A stretch of 64,000 nt of DNA from the NCBI RefSeq assembly GCF_008630935.1, contig NZ_CP043908.1:1116001-1180000 (forward strand), read 5' to 3'. The position numbers and the translations under genes were made by a program. Source of the stretch: Thermodesulfobacterium sp. TA1 (GTDB taxonomy: Bacteria; Desulfobacterota; Thermodesulfobacteria; Thermodesulfobacteriales; Thermodesulfobacteriaceae). Below are positions 1-9,032 of this stretch, in pieces (position 1 is the stretch's first letter; every line of letters starts with the position of its first letter). The notes beneath the pieces were generated by a model, which saw only the letters and a list, made by a program, of their open reading frames with translations, made no database searches and was not told the origin of the DNA.

Positions 1-164
1 TTATCAAGACTATTAATACTGTTAGAGAATGTTTTGTAAAGGTTGATCTTTTAATCTTTAGGATGAAGACTCAGATAGTATATTTCTCTGTTTACGTCAC
101 AATACAAAGGAATATCCTAACCTCGTTTAATAGCATAAGACTCATCAAAAAGTCTTTTAAAAAG
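1..164. other. No recognisable gene
   Basis: AT-rich stretch downstream of the flagellin terminator. One plus-strand frame stays open from the window edge, but it runs straight through the strong hairpin at 172-193 and then into the antisense of flagellin, and its translation resembles nothing I recognise. I see no RNA gene or clear promoter here. Confidence 0.4.
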
Positions 165-201
165 AAAAAAAGGGCGGGTTTTCAAACCCGCCCTTTTTTT
201 T
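165..201 (-). terminator. Rho-independent terminator of flagellin gene
   Basis: A GC-rich stem (GGGCGGGTTT at 172-181, with its complement ending at 193 and a loop of about 3 nt) is flanked on both sides by A/T runs. It begins 25 bases beyond the flagellin stop codon. The T-run on the minus strand comes from the A-rich stretch at 160-171. The symmetric flanks mean it could also stop plus-strand transcripts coming from outside the window. Confidence 0.9.
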
Positions 202-217
202 CAATCTTTAGAGCTTA

Positions 218-1726
218 TTACCTCAACAGCTGAAGCACTAATTGAGGCTGTGTGTTAGCCTGGGCAAGCATGGCAATAGTTGCCTGCATACGGATCTGGT
301 AGGTGGTAAACTCAGCCATTTCTTTGGCGTAGTCGGTGTTCCTGATAACGGATTCGGCCTCTTTGGTGTTGTCGTAGGCAACCTTCTGAGAGTCAAAAAT
401 AGACTGAAGGTTGTTCATAGTGGCACCGATCTGGGCTCTTATGGTGTCAACCTTTCTTAAGGCTATCTCTGCGATAAGCATCGATGCCTCTGCACCTTCA
501 TTTGAGGTAACGTCTATAGAATAAAGGTTCTTAAACTGAGAACCTCCTGCACTACCAATCTCGAAGTCTCCTAATTTACCTGCTATATTAGTATCTATAT
601 TCATCTCAAACTCTTTATCGTTGGCAATATAAAGGTCTCCCACCTTAACTGCAGCAGCAGTAGAAGAATTAGTAATAGCGGTTACACTACCCGAAGAGGC
701 ACCCTCAAGGTCATTTATTATCTGATTTATATTAATCGTACCGCTTCCACTTGCTAAAGAAATCTCTACACCTATGGTATAACCTTTGGAAGAGGTAAGC
801 ACAAGCCTTCCTGCGTCAGTAGAAGCTGTCAAGTCAGCTCCAGCTGTAGCAGCAGCACGGTTGATTTTTTCAACCAATTCATCAAGAGATACTGTAGTTT
901 CTGCATCAAAATTAAAAGAAACATCTCCTACTTTAAAAGCTATAGTCGCCGTTCCAGAAACATCGGCTATTCCTGTATATTTTTCACCCACGCTAACATT
1001 AATAGCTTTTGCCTTAAAACCAACATCGTTTAACTTTTCGTTAACCTGCTTTGCTATATACCCTGCATCAAGGATATAATCATTTCCATTTTTTATGGTA
1101 GCATCTATTACCCTTCCGCCAATGGTTATAGTCTGGTTACTAGCAGAAACAACATCAGTTAGACCTGTGAAAGAAGCAGCTTGTCCTTTATATCCGCTGG
1201 TTTTAACCATGTGAGCACCTAAACTCTGAGCCCTCACATCATCTACCGATAGATAAACCGTCTGCTCAAGACGAGCCCCATAATGGATATACTTGTCCTT
1301 AAACGTACCATCCAAAAGCTTAATCCCGTTATACTCTGTATCAGCACCTATTTTCTGAATAGCATCAACAAAATTCCTAATTTCCTGTTGCAATGCGCTT
1401 CTTGCTGTCGGGTCGTTGATGTCGTTGGCTGCATTCTGAGCCCTTATATAGATTTCCTGAAGTTTGTCAAAAATCTGTCCGGCTGAAGCCTCTGCAATCT
1501 GTAAGGCTGAAATACCTGTCTGGATGTTTCTATTACCCTGTTCGTAACCCTTAGCCACCGTTCCAAGCATGTCTGCGATAAACAAACCTGCTGAGTCGTC
1601 TGCAGCATTCAAAATCCTATTTCCTGTAGACAACCTCAACAAACTCTTGTTTAGTGCACGCTCATTTCTCAACAATGATGTATGGGTCTGAGCGGCACCT
1701 TCATTAAAGTTAATTCTGACTGCCAT
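218..1726 (-). CDS. fliC: Flagellin
   Basis: Flagellin, the exported subunit of the flagellar filament. The N-terminal ~140 residues have the coiled-coil D0/D1 pattern (RALNKSLLRLSTGNRI, DDSAGL, NIQTGISALQIAE). The C-terminal ~90 residues have the matching pattern (RAQIGATMNNLQSI, ending in LVLQLLR). A less conserved Ser/Thr/Gly/Ala-rich region, the surface-exposed part in this family, lies between, and the total is about 502 residues. An upstream in-frame GTG at 1735 is unlikely to be the start because it overlaps the Shine-Dalgarno AGGAGG (1735-1740). The ATG at 1726 gives MAVRIN with 8-base spacing, the normal flagellin N-terminus. The gene is monocistronic, with a sigma-28 promoter upstream and a strong terminator downstream. 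No chaperone or other flagellar gene lies beside it. Confidence 0.96.
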   Translation of the reverse strand: MAVRINFNEGAAQTHTSLLRNERALNKSLLRLSTGNRILNAADDSAGLFIADMLGTVAKGYEQGNRNIQTGISALQIAEASAGQIFDKLQEIYIRAQNAANDINDPTARSALQQEIRNFVDAIQKIGADTEYNGIKLLDGTFKDKYIHYGARLEQTVYLSVDDVRAQSLGAHMVKTSGYKGQAASFTGLTDVVSASNQTITIGGRVIDATIKNGNDYILDAGYIAKQVNEKLNDVGFKAKAINVSVGEKYTGIADVSGTATIAFKVGDVSFNFDAETTVSLDELVEKINRAAATAGADLTASTDAGRLVLTSSKGYTIGVEISLASGSGTININQIINDLEGASSGSVTAITNSSTAAAVKVGDLYIANDKEFEMNIDTNIAGKLGDFEIGSAGGSQFKNLYSIDVTSNEGAEASMLIAEIALRKVDTIRAQIGATMNNLQSIFDSQKVAYDNTKEAESVIRNTDYAKEMAEFTTYQIRMQATIAMLAQANTQPQLVLQLLR

Positions 1727-1771
1727 ATCAGCCACCTCCTTTTGTTTTTTTCTTTCTGCTTTTGGATATTT

Positions 1772-1798
1772 TTATCGGAAAGCTTTGAAAAAACTTTA
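1772..1798 (-). promoter_or_regulatory. Sigma-28 (FliA) promoter for flagellin
   Basis: Read on the minus strand the site is TAAAGTTT, 11 bases, TCCGATAA. The sigma-28 consensus is TAAAGTTT-N11-GCCGATAA, so only the first base of the -10 half differs. It lies about 46 bases upstream of the flagellin start codon. The match implies flagellin is a late flagellar gene that depends on FliA. Confidence 0.9.
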
Positions 1799-1908
1799 GC
1801 CCTATCCTTTAAAAATTAAAAACTTTAACCCTTTTACTTTTTCTAAGAAAATGCTAAAATAAAATCAAAGATAAAACCTAAACCCAAGTCTTAACCAAAG
1901 GATTGGAC

Positions 1909-2595
1909 ATGACTTTTAAAAATTTTTCAACCCAAGAAAAATTAGAAGCCTTATCTTACCTAAAATCCCGTCAAAAAACCAAAGACCAGTCTATTTTTCT
2001 TTCTCCAGATTTTGAGTATTTAGTTTTTAAAGCCAAAGACGAACACGACGAACCTCCCCCAGACCTTCCTCTTAAAATTTCTCATTTTCTTTCGCTATAC
2101 GATAAGGCTAAACATCAACCTCCCCCAACAAAGCTTTATCTTACCAAACCTGCTTGGGTAGAGGTCCTTTCTACTGAAGGAGGGGCTACCAAAGAATACC
2201 TTCTACGGTTAGAAGAAGAAACCTACTTAATCGACAACCGCTCAACCCAACCTCTACCTTATCAAGCCCTTACTAAACTAAAAGACCTTCCTTTTTCAGA
2301 CCCAACCTTTGTTCCCCCTAACCAACCAAACGTTTATACGTATACTCATCTTTGGACGGTTGAGTGGCTTGACAAGGGTATGCTTATTCTTACCTTTCAA
2401 GAAGGTTTTGTCCACCAGCATTTGGTGCTTCAGTTTGACTGGATGGAAGGACAAGTCCTTATCCCTTCGGTTAACTCAGCCTGTTTTGGCTACAGGTTTT
2501 ACATAGAAGACCCTCTTATCCTAAAGGCCTTTGAAACCCTCTGGGAGATGTCCCAAACAACCGGGTTTACCCCAGATATTTTTAAAAACCTATAA
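1909..2595 (+). CDS. Hypothetical protein, 228 aa
   Basis: I do not recognise a family. The protein is soluble-looking, proline-rich near the N-terminus (PPPDLP, QPPPTK), rich in aromatic residues, and has no signal peptide or membrane segment. The reading frame extends to a TTG at 1903, but that codon abuts the purine-rich AAAGGA (1897-1902). The ATG at 1909 is correctly spaced from it and is the better start. It precedes the aminotransferase gene by 20 bases and probably shares its transcript. Codon use matches the neighbours, so I take it as a real gene of unknown role. Confidence 0.7.
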   Translation: MTFKNFSTQEKLEALSYLKSRQKTKDQSIFLSPDFEYLVFKAKDEHDEPPPDLPLKISHFLSLYDKAKHQPPPTKLYLTKPAWVEVLSTEGGATKEYLLRLEEETYLIDNRSTQPLPYQALTKLKDLPFSDPTFVPPNQPNVYTYTHLWTVEWLDKGMLILTFQEGFVHQHLVLQFDWMEGQVLIPSVNSACFGYRFYIEDPLILKAFETLWEMSQTTGFTPDIFKNL

Positions 2596-2615
2596 AATTA
2601 CCTTAGGAGACGCCT

Positions 2616-3800
2616 ATGGTCTCTTCTCAGATTGCAAGCTACTTAGAAAGAAGTTCCTGGATAAGAAAAATGTTTGAAGAAGGTATTAAACTTAAAAAAA
2701 CGTATGGAGAAGACCGGGTTTTAGACTTAACCTTAGGAAATCCAGACCTTCCACCGCCTCCTCAAGTAAGAGAAACTTTACAAAAATTGGTAGAAAATTA
2801 CGACCCTTGTTTTCATCGTTATATGCCTAATGCCGGTTTTCCTTTTGCCCGGGAAATGATGGCTAAAAAGGTAACTGCCGAACAAGAAGTTGCGGTCAAT
2901 CCTGAAGACGTAGTTATGACCTGTGGTGCAGCCGGTGCCTTAAACATCGTGTTTAAAACCCTTCTTAATCCAGGAGAAGAGGTAATTTTTCCTTCTCCCT
3001 TTTTCGTAGAATACTTTTTTTATGCTGAAAACCATCAGGGGATACCTAAACCTGTGCCTACCAACCCTGATTTTTCCCTTAACCTTGAGGCTTTAGAACG
3101 ACACATTACCCCAAAAACCAAGGTAGTTTTGATAAACTCCCCTAACAACCCTACAGGTCAAATCTATACTGAAGAGGAGGTAAAAGGTCTTGCTGACCTT
3201 TTAACCCAAAAAAGTAAAAATTTAGGGCGTCCTATCTATCTGGTTTCTGATGAACCTTACAGGAACTTAGCCTTTGACGGAGAAAAAGTACCTTCTATTT
3301 TTAAGTATTATCCTAACAGCTTTATAGCCTATTCCTTTTCTAAAGAGCTTTCTCTTGCAGGAGAAAGGATAGGGTTTGTGGCAGTCCATCCTGAAATAAC
3401 CCCTAAACAGCTGATTTTAGACGGTTTAGTTCTTTGCAACAGGATTTTAGGGTTTGTAAACGCACCGGCTTTAGCCCAGAGACTTGCGACAGAATGTGCC
3501 TTTGCTAAGGTAGAAGTAAGTATATATCAAAGGAGAAGAGACCTTATTTGCGAGATGTTGCAGGAAGCAGGCCTTGAGTTTGTTAAACCTAAAGGAGGTT
3601 TTTTTATCTTTCCTAAGGTACCGATGGATGATGTAGAGTTTTGTCAAAGGCTTAAAGAACGTTTAATATTGGCTGTGCCCGGAAGAGGGTTTGGGGTCTC
3701 AAACCATATCCGACTCTCTTTTTGCGTAGACGAAGAAACCCTTAAAAAAATGAAAACTTTTTTTGTAGAAGCGGTAAAAACCATCCTTAGTCAAGCCTAA
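2616..3800 (+). CDS. Pyridoxal-phosphate-dependent aminotransferase (class I/II)
   Basis: Fold-type I aminotransferase of about 394 residues that moves an amino group between an amino acid and a 2-oxo acid through PLP. Visible family features are the NNPTG motif near residue 177, DEPY near 212 (the Asp that binds the PLP ring nitrogen), the Schiff-base lysine in SFSKELSLAGER (K243), and a C-terminal substrate arginine in NHIRLSF. TTAGGAG precedes the ATG. The next gene, tgt, starts about 10 bases downstream. Substrate cannot be assigned from sequence: aspartate-, alanine- and N-succinyl-diaminopimelate-type enzymes all share these motifs. There is no biosynthetic neighbour to decide. Confidence 0.88.
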   Translation: MVSSQIASYLERSSWIRKMFEEGIKLKKTYGEDRVLDLTLGNPDLPPPPQVRETLQKLVENYDPCFHRYMPNAGFPFAREMMAKKVTAEQEVAVNPEDVVMTCGAAGALNIVFKTLLNPGEEVIFPSPFFVEYFFYAENHQGIPKPVPTNPDFSLNLEALERHITPKTKVVLINSPNNPTGQIYTEEEVKGLADLLTQKSKNLGRPIYLVSDEPYRNLAFDGEKVPSIFKYYPNSFIAYSFSKELSLAGERIGFVAVHPEITPKQLILDGLVLCNRILGFVNAPALAQRLATECAFAKVEVSIYQRRRDLICEMLQEAGLEFVKPKGGFFIFPKVPMDDVEFCQRLKERLILAVPGRGFGVSNHIRLSFCVDEETLKKMKTFFVEAVKTILSQA

Positions 3801-3809
3801 ATACTCTTG

Positions 3810-4931
3810 ATGTTTAAGTTTAAACTTCTATACGAAAGTCAAACTACTAAAGCAAGGATAGGAAGATTAATTACCCATAGAGGGGTGGTTGAAACCCCGG
3901 TGTTTATGCCTGTAGGCACCCAGGCTACCATCAAAGCCGTCCCCCCTGAAAAAATAGCCTCCTTAGGTTATAGGATTATCTTAGCCAATACCTACCATCT
4001 TTACCTAAGACCTGGCGCTGAAGTTGTAAAAGATTTAGGGGGGCTTCATCGGTTTATGAACTGGTCAAGGCTTATCCTAACTGATAGCGGAGGCTTTCAG
4101 GTCTACAGCTTATCTCAGTTTAGAAAAATTAAAGAAGACGGTATAGTTTTTAAGTCCCATCTGGATGGCTCAGAACACTTTATCACCCCGATTGAGGCTT
4201 TAGAAATCCAGAAAAAACTTGGGTCTGACATAGCTATGGTGCTTGATACCTGTATTCCCTATCCCCTTTCTTACGAAGAAACCAAGGCTCTTACCGACCT
4301 TACACACCGATGGGCGTTAGAATCCTTTAAGTATAAACAAAGACATGAAAACCATAAACAGGCGGTTTTTGGTATCATTCAGGGGGGTATGTTTCCAGAC
4401 CTTAGACAAAAAAGCACAGCTTTTATTACTTCTTTAGAGTTTGAAGGATATGCCATAGGTGGACTTTCGGTAGGAGAACCTTTAGAGCTAAGGAACGAAA
4501 TGATAGAGATTTCAACCAGTCTTATGCCTAAGAATAAGCCCAGATATCTAATGGGAGTTGGAACTCCTCTGGATATTGCTGAGGCAGTAGCCAGAGGAGT
4601 AGACATGTTTGATTGTGTACTGCCAACCAGAAACGCAAGGAGAGGAAGTCTGTTTACCTCCCAAGGTCCTTTATCGATAAAATCCTCTAAGTTTAAAACT
4701 GATTCAGAGCCTATAGACCCTATGTGTGACTGCTACACCTGCCGAAATTTCTCCAGAGGTTATTTAAGACATCTTTTCCATGCTAAAGAACTTTTAGTCT
4801 ATCAATTATTAACCCTTCACAACTTATTTTATTATGCTAAACTTATAGAGGAAATAAAACAAAGCATCCAGCAGGAAAAGTTGCCAAGCTTGATCCAAAA
4901 GCTAAAAACTTTATACGAAAAATCAAATTAA
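3810..4931 (+). CDS. tgt: tRNA-guanine transglycosylase (queuine tRNA-ribosyltransferase)
   Basis: Exchanges guanine-34 for preQ1 in tRNAs with GUN anticodons, part of queuosine synthesis in the cytoplasm. The general-base Asp is in LTDSGGFQVYSL (about D92) and the nucleophile Asp in MFDCVLPTRNARRG (about D268). The zinc site is CxCxxC near 306-311 with a His about 26 residues later (LTLHN). Length (373 aa) is normal for bacterial Tgt. A TTG at 3807 is also in frame, but the adjacent ATG at 3810 is the simpler start. yajC follows after 15 bases, the classic tgt-yajC order. No secD or secF follows, because the next gene is convergent trmFO. Confidence 0.96.
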   Translation: MFKFKLLYESQTTKARIGRLITHRGVVETPVFMPVGTQATIKAVPPEKIASLGYRIILANTYHLYLRPGAEVVKDLGGLHRFMNWSRLILTDSGGFQVYSLSQFRKIKEDGIVFKSHLDGSEHFITPIEALEIQKKLGSDIAMVLDTCIPYPLSYEETKALTDLTHRWALESFKYKQRHENHKQAVFGIIQGGMFPDLRQKSTAFITSLEFEGYAIGGLSVGEPLELRNEMIEISTSLMPKNKPRYLMGVGTPLDIAEAVARGVDMFDCVLPTRNARRGSLFTSQGPLSIKSSKFKTDSEPIDPMCDCYTCRNFSRGYLRHLFHAKELLVYQLLTLHNLFYYAKLIEEIKQSIQQEKLPSLIQKLKTLYEKSN

Positions 4932-4946
4932 AAAGGAGGCAGTTTT

Positions 4947-5285
4947 ATGAATTTGAATTCCCTTTTGGTTTCTAATCTTTGGGCTATGGGTGCACCTCAA
5001 GGACAAGCCCCTCAAGGAGGATTGGTAGGGTTTATCATCTCTCTTTTACCTCTTATCATCATCTTTGTCATCTTTTACTTTCTTCTTATCAGACCTCAGC
5101 AAAAAAGGATGAAAGAACACCAAAAGTTTCTTTCTGAACTAAGACCAGGACAAAAGGTTTTCACCACCGGTGGTATCGTAGGGAAAGTAGTAAAGATAGA
5201 AGGCGACATCGTGTGGTTAGAGGTGGACAAGGATACCAACATACCTGTAGTAAAGGGTTATATCGCAGGACCTATTAATTTTTAG
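4947..5285 (+). CDS. yajC: Sec translocon accessory protein YajC
   Basis: Small inner-membrane subunit of the SecDF-YajC complex that helps SecYEG export proteins. It has a short Gly/Gln/Pro-rich N-terminus and one strongly hydrophobic segment at about residues 27-48, followed at once by the family signature LIRPQQKRMKEHQ. A small soluble domain with the GQKVFTTGGIVGKV motif comes next. AAGGAGG precedes the ATG. It ends 6 bases before the convergent trmFO, with no obvious terminator between them. The usual secDF partners are not in the window. Confidence 0.95.
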   Translation: MNLNSLLVSNLWAMGAPQGQAPQGGLVGFIISLLPLIIIFVIFYFLLIRPQQKRMKEHQKFLSELRPGQKVFTTGGIVGKVVKIEGDIVWLEVDKDTNIPVVKGYIAGPINF

Positions 5286-5291
5286 TCTTTT

Positions 5292-6605
5292 TTATAGCAC
5301 TTGATGGTTATTTATCCAATCAGAAAGGGTCTTTAAAGCCCTTTGTGCCATAAGAAAGTATTTTTGATTTTTAGGGACTTTTCTTTCAAGCTGAGGGAAA
5401 AGTCCCCAGTTTATGTTCATAGGTTGAAAGTGCTTTGGGTTTGCCTCAACCAAATAGTGAACCAGCGCACCGATGGCTGTTTCCTTAGGCGGTATTAACA
5501 AAGGCTTATTTCTGACCAATCTTTCTACGTTAAGCCCTGCTAAAAGCCCCATAGCCGTAGACTCTACATAACCTTCAACCCCTGTAAGCTGTCCTGCTAA
5601 AAATACGTTTGGTTTCTTTTTAAGTTGTAAAGTAGGGGTTAAGACTAAGGGTGCGTTGACAAAGGTGTTTCTATGGATGGACCCTAACCTTGCAAACTCA
5701 GCCTTCTCAAGGCCTGGTATAATTCTAAATACCCTTTTTTGTTCTTCATACTTAAGCTTGGTCTGAAAACCTACCAGGTTATACAAAGTTTTTTCTTGGT
5801 TTTCAGGCCTTAGCTGGACCACAGCATAAGGTTCTTTCCCTGTCTTAGGGTCTATCAACCCTACCGGCTTCATCGGACCATAAAGTAGAGTCTCTTTTCC
5901 TCTTTCAGCCATCACCTCTATCGGAAGACATCCCTCAAAATACTTTGGGTCCTCAAAAGGATGCAGAGGAACCTTTTCGGCTGTAATTAAAGCCTCCCAA
6001 AACCGTTCGTATTCCTCTTTCGTAAGAGGACAGTTTACATATGCCCCTTCTTCGTCTTTACCATAACGGTCTGCCACAAACACCTTTTCCCAGTCTATGG
6101 TCTCTGCATAAACTACCGGAGAAATGGCATCATAAAAATGTAAATAAGGCACTTCTATCAACTTAGCTAAAGCCTGGTCCATGGCTTCGCTGGTAAGAGG
6201 ACCGGTAGCGATAATAACTATCTTGTCTTCTGGAATTTCTTTTACTTCTTCCCTGATAACCTTTATATTAGGATGAAATAGGATCTTTTGGGTGATATAT
6301 TCAGAAAAAAGTTTCCTATCAACCGCTAAAGACTTACCTGAAGGAACCTCAAATTTTAAAGCAGCTTCTATTATCAAAGATTTTAAAAGCTTAAGCTCTT
6401 CTTTTAGAAGTCCTACTGCCTTGGTAAGTTCTTTAGAACGAAGTGAGTTAGAACAGACAAGTTCAGCCAAAAACTCTGTTTTATGGGCTGGGGTGTTTTT
6501 AAAAGGTCTCATCTCAAAAAGAGAGACCTTAACCCCTCTAATCGCAAGCTGCCATGCAGCTTCAGACCCGGCAAGACCTCCACCTACTACCCAAACCTCA
6601 GACAT
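5292..6605 (-). CDS. trmFO: FADH2/methylenetetrahydrofolate-dependent tRNA (uracil-54-C5)-methyltransferase
   Basis: Flavoprotein that makes 5-methyluridine at tRNA position 54, using methylene-tetrahydrofolate as carbon donor and FADH2 as reductant. The FAD-binding dinucleotide motif VVGGGLAGSEAAW is at the N-terminus, the family signature LVCSNSLRS follows near residue 50, and GQLTGVEGYVESTAMG near 335-350 is the C-terminal FAD/GidA-like motif. Length (437 aa) is typical. The related GidA/MnmG is about 180 residues longer, which separates the two. It begins just 3 bases after the pilQ stop and so is probably read at the end of the pil operon. Confidence 0.96.
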   Translation of the reverse strand: MSEVWVVGGGLAGSEAAWQLAIRGVKVSLFEMRPFKNTPAHKTEFLAELVCSNSLRSKELTKAVGLLKEELKLLKSLIIEAALKFEVPSGKSLAVDRKLFSEYITQKILFHPNIKVIREEVKEIPEDKIVIIATGPLTSEAMDQALAKLIEVPYLHFYDAISPVVYAETIDWEKVFVADRYGKDEEGAYVNCPLTKEEYERFWEALITAEKVPLHPFEDPKYFEGCLPIEVMAERGKETLLYGPMKPVGLIDPKTGKEPYAVVQLRPENQEKTLYNLVGFQTKLKYEEQKRVFRIIPGLEKAEFARLGSIHRNTFVNAPLVLTPTLQLKKKPNVFLAGQLTGVEGYVESTAMGLLAGLNVERLVRNKPLLIPPKETAIGALVHYLVEANPKHFQPMNINWGLFPQLERKVPKNQKYFLMAQRALKTLSDWINNHQVL

Positions 6606-6608
6606 TTT

Positions 6609-8567
6609 CTATGGTTGATAATCGATCCCTTCAATGGGGATGTAGGCTATTTTAGGAGTGATAAAAACAAGTAGTTCAGAGTTAGACAACATTTTCTCTT
6701 TTCTCTTAAAAAACTCTCCAGCCCCAGGAATGCTTGCAAGCCCAGGAACGTTGTCTATATTGTCAGAGATGTTTTTAATCTTTACCCCACCGATTACTAA
6801 AGTTTCTCCATTATCAAGTAAAACCGAGGTAGCGATGTTGCTAGTATTAATGGTTGGTTCTCCAGAAACAGTACGGCTCCAATCAGGTTCTGACTTTTCT
6901 ATAGAAATATCAACAAAGATTTTACCTTCTGGGGTTACTGAAGGTGTGACTAAAAGTCTTAAACCTGCATCTATAAAATTAACGGTTGCTTGGTTGATGT
7001 TAGCGGCATAACTTAAATAAGGGATTCTGTATCCTTGCTGGATTACAGCCTGTTCTTTATCTAAGGTTAAGATTTGTGGTCTTGAAAGCACCCTTGCAAC
7101 CCCTGTTTCTTCAAGGGCAGAAAGGGTTACATCAAGCACAGCTCCTGTCTTACCAAAATATCCAAGTATTACTCCCAAATTACTCGTAGCCCCGGCTACC
7201 CCTAAATCAAAGATGGCTGAACCAGGAACATTAATAGTACTGTTGCCTGTAGAGGGTTGTTTAGCATCTGGTCCATATGGATTGGGATAAGGATAATTAG
7301 TTTGTCCGGTGTTAGCCGAAGGATTAGGAGAAACCCCCCACATGCTGTGGTCTGTTGCCTTCCAAGCAGCACCACCCCATTTAATCCCTAATTTATGGGT
7401 GTACTCATCTCTTATCTCAACAATCCTTGCTTCTATTACTACCTGAGGTCTTGGTCTATCTACTGCCTTGATGATAGCCTCAACCTCATCTAAGATCTTA
7501 GGAGTAGCCTTAACTATGATGGTATTAGTCATAGGCTCAAAGGTAACCTTGTTTGGATCTTTAAGTAATTCCTGAAGTTTTTCAGAAAAACGATGGGTTT
7601 TTAAAAGATCTATTACCTTATTTGCCCTTAGATATTTAAGGGTAAAAGTTTTCGTAATCAGCACGTTTTTTTCTTCTTGTAATTTTTGCAAAGCATCAAA
7701 GATGTCTCTTTGAGCTTCTATCTCTGTCTTGACGCCTTCTTTACCTTGAGCTATGGCTTTTAAATAATCTTTATAGATTTCAGCATACTTTTTGGCCTCA
7801 TCTAAGGTTGCGATAATCATCAAGTTTTCTGTTTTTAATTTTGCCAAACCAAAATTAGAAACTATAGCATCCAAAATCAAATCCCAAGGAACATTCTTAG
7901 CCCTTAGGGTAACCATCCCGTTAACCTTATCACTAACCAAGAGGTTAATCTTACCCACCTCTGCTAAGAGTCTTAAAACAGCATGCAAATCAGCCCCTTG
8001 AAAATCAACCGTTATAGGAATACCTGTGTATTTATCCCCTGAAAGAGGTGAAGTAAACCTTCTTTCATTTAAAAAAATTTCATACGGTTGGTTAGAAATC
8101 CTATTTTCTAAAATAGCCTTAACTTCTCTTAAAGTTTTTTCCTCTAAAGTTTCCACCTTTTTATCTTTGATAACTACGTTTATAGGGGTTGAAGGTTTTT
8201 CCCATAAAAATTCTAACAATATTTTATTTTCTAAGTCTTTGGCTTGAACATTAAACTTTTGGGTTAAGGTTAAGGTTAAAACTATCCCGCTTTTTTCTAA
8301 ACTAACGTCTACCTCTTTGATTAAATCTTTGGGTAAATGCCTTACCCAATTTGATTTTAAAGGAACTACATTTTGTAAAAACAAGGTCAGCCTTGTCTGA
8401 TCAACCTTTAAAGTATATTGTGGTTTTCCGTCAAACTCGAAAATCAACATATCCACAGGTTGTTTTAAATATAAAACCTCTCTTAGATTAACCTTAGCTT
8501 GAGCTTCAACCACCCAAAAAGTTAAAATAAATATGAGTATACCAAACATAATTTTCCTTATATCCAT
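6609..8567 (-). CDS. pilQ: Type IV pilus outer-membrane secretin
   Basis: Forms the multimeric outer-membrane channel through which the type IV pilus leaves the cell. A signal peptide (about residues 1-24) leads into an AMIN-like peptidoglycan-associated beta domain (about 25-115). Next come secretin N-domains (about 170-380, e.g. GADLHAVLRLLAEVGKINLL) and the C-terminal secretin core with VEARIVEI, VLSRPQILTLD and GETLVIGGV. At 652 residues with only one N-terminal AMIN repeat it sits at the compact end of the family. It is the last pil gene of the pilMNOPQ order and starts 3 bases after pilP ends. Confidence 0.95.
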   Translation of the reverse strand: MDIRKIMFGILIFILTFWVVEAQAKVNLREVLYLKQPVDMLIFEFDGKPQYTLKVDQTRLTLFLQNVVPLKSNWVRHLPKDLIKEVDVSLEKSGIVLTLTLTQKFNVQAKDLENKILLEFLWEKPSTPINVVIKDKKVETLEEKTLREVKAILENRISNQPYEIFLNERRFTSPLSGDKYTGIPITVDFQGADLHAVLRLLAEVGKINLLVSDKVNGMVTLRAKNVPWDLILDAIVSNFGLAKLKTENLMIIATLDEAKKYAEIYKDYLKAIAQGKEGVKTEIEAQRDIFDALQKLQEEKNVLITKTFTLKYLRANKVIDLLKTHRFSEKLQELLKDPNKVTFEPMTNTIIVKATPKILDEVEAIIKAVDRPRPQVVIEARIVEIRDEYTHKLGIKWGGAAWKATDHSMWGVSPNPSANTGQTNYPYPNPYGPDAKQPSTGNSTINVPGSAIFDLGVAGATSNLGVILGYFGKTGAVLDVTLSALEETGVARVLSRPQILTLDKEQAVIQQGYRIPYLSYAANINQATVNFIDAGLRLLVTPSVTPEGKIFVDISIEKSEPDWSRTVSGEPTINTSNIATSVLLDNGETLVIGGVKIKNISDNIDNVPGLASIPGAGEFFKRKEKMLSNSELLVFITPKIAYIPIEGIDYQP

Positions 8568-8570
8568 ACC

Positions 8571-9032
8571 TCACTCCTTGATTAAACTTAAAACCCTTTG
8601 CACTTTTTTACGGTTTCCATAGAGGTCTACGATCTCTTCTTCTACTAAAACTTGATTTTTTTCTACCTTTAAAACCTTATAGTTTCCTACTTTGCTGCCG
8701 GTTTTTACCAAATAACCTATCCTTCCTTCATCTTGAATAAGGGCCATCCTTTGTCCTTGTTTATCAACTATTCCTACTAACCGGATAGAAATCACGTCTT
8801 CATAACTTATAGTCTTACCTACTACCGGTAAAACAAAGGGATTTTTAATTTCCTTAGGGTTTATTACATAAGCTTCTTTAGCAAGTTCAGTTTTCCAAGT
8901 TTCAAGCTCTTTATCTATTAAAGTTGCATTAAAACTTACTGCCTTTGGAGATGTGTCCTCTTTTTTATTATTACATCCCATCAAAAAAACAACCAAAAAA
9001 AACAAACTGATTAAACAAAATTTAAACTTCAT
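8571..9032 (-). CDS. pilP: Type IV pilus assembly lipoprotein PilP
   Basis: Periplasmic lipoprotein that links the PilNO inner-membrane dimer to the secretin PilQ. The N-terminus is a lipoprotein signal peptide with a lipobox (VFLMGC, acylated Cys about residue 20). It is followed by a charged linker and a small beta-domain containing NPFVLP, SIRLVGIV and GRIGYLVKTGSKVG, which match the PilP homology domain. The start codon overlaps the pilO stop (ATGA). Length 153 aa. Identification rests on this domain plus its position between pilO and pilQ. Confidence 0.92.
   Translation of the reverse strand: MKFKFCLISLFFLVVFLMGCNNKKEDTSPKAVSFNATLIDKELETWKTELAKEAYVINPKEIKNPFVLPVVGKTISYEDVISIRLVGIVDKQGQRMALIQDEGRIGYLVKTGSKVGNYKVLKVEKNQVLVEEEIVDLYGNRKKVQRVLSLIKE

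Noticed and set aside
3-237. Open plus-strand frame from the window edge
   Set aside because: It runs through the flagellin terminator and into antisense flagellin sequence, and its translation matches nothing I know.
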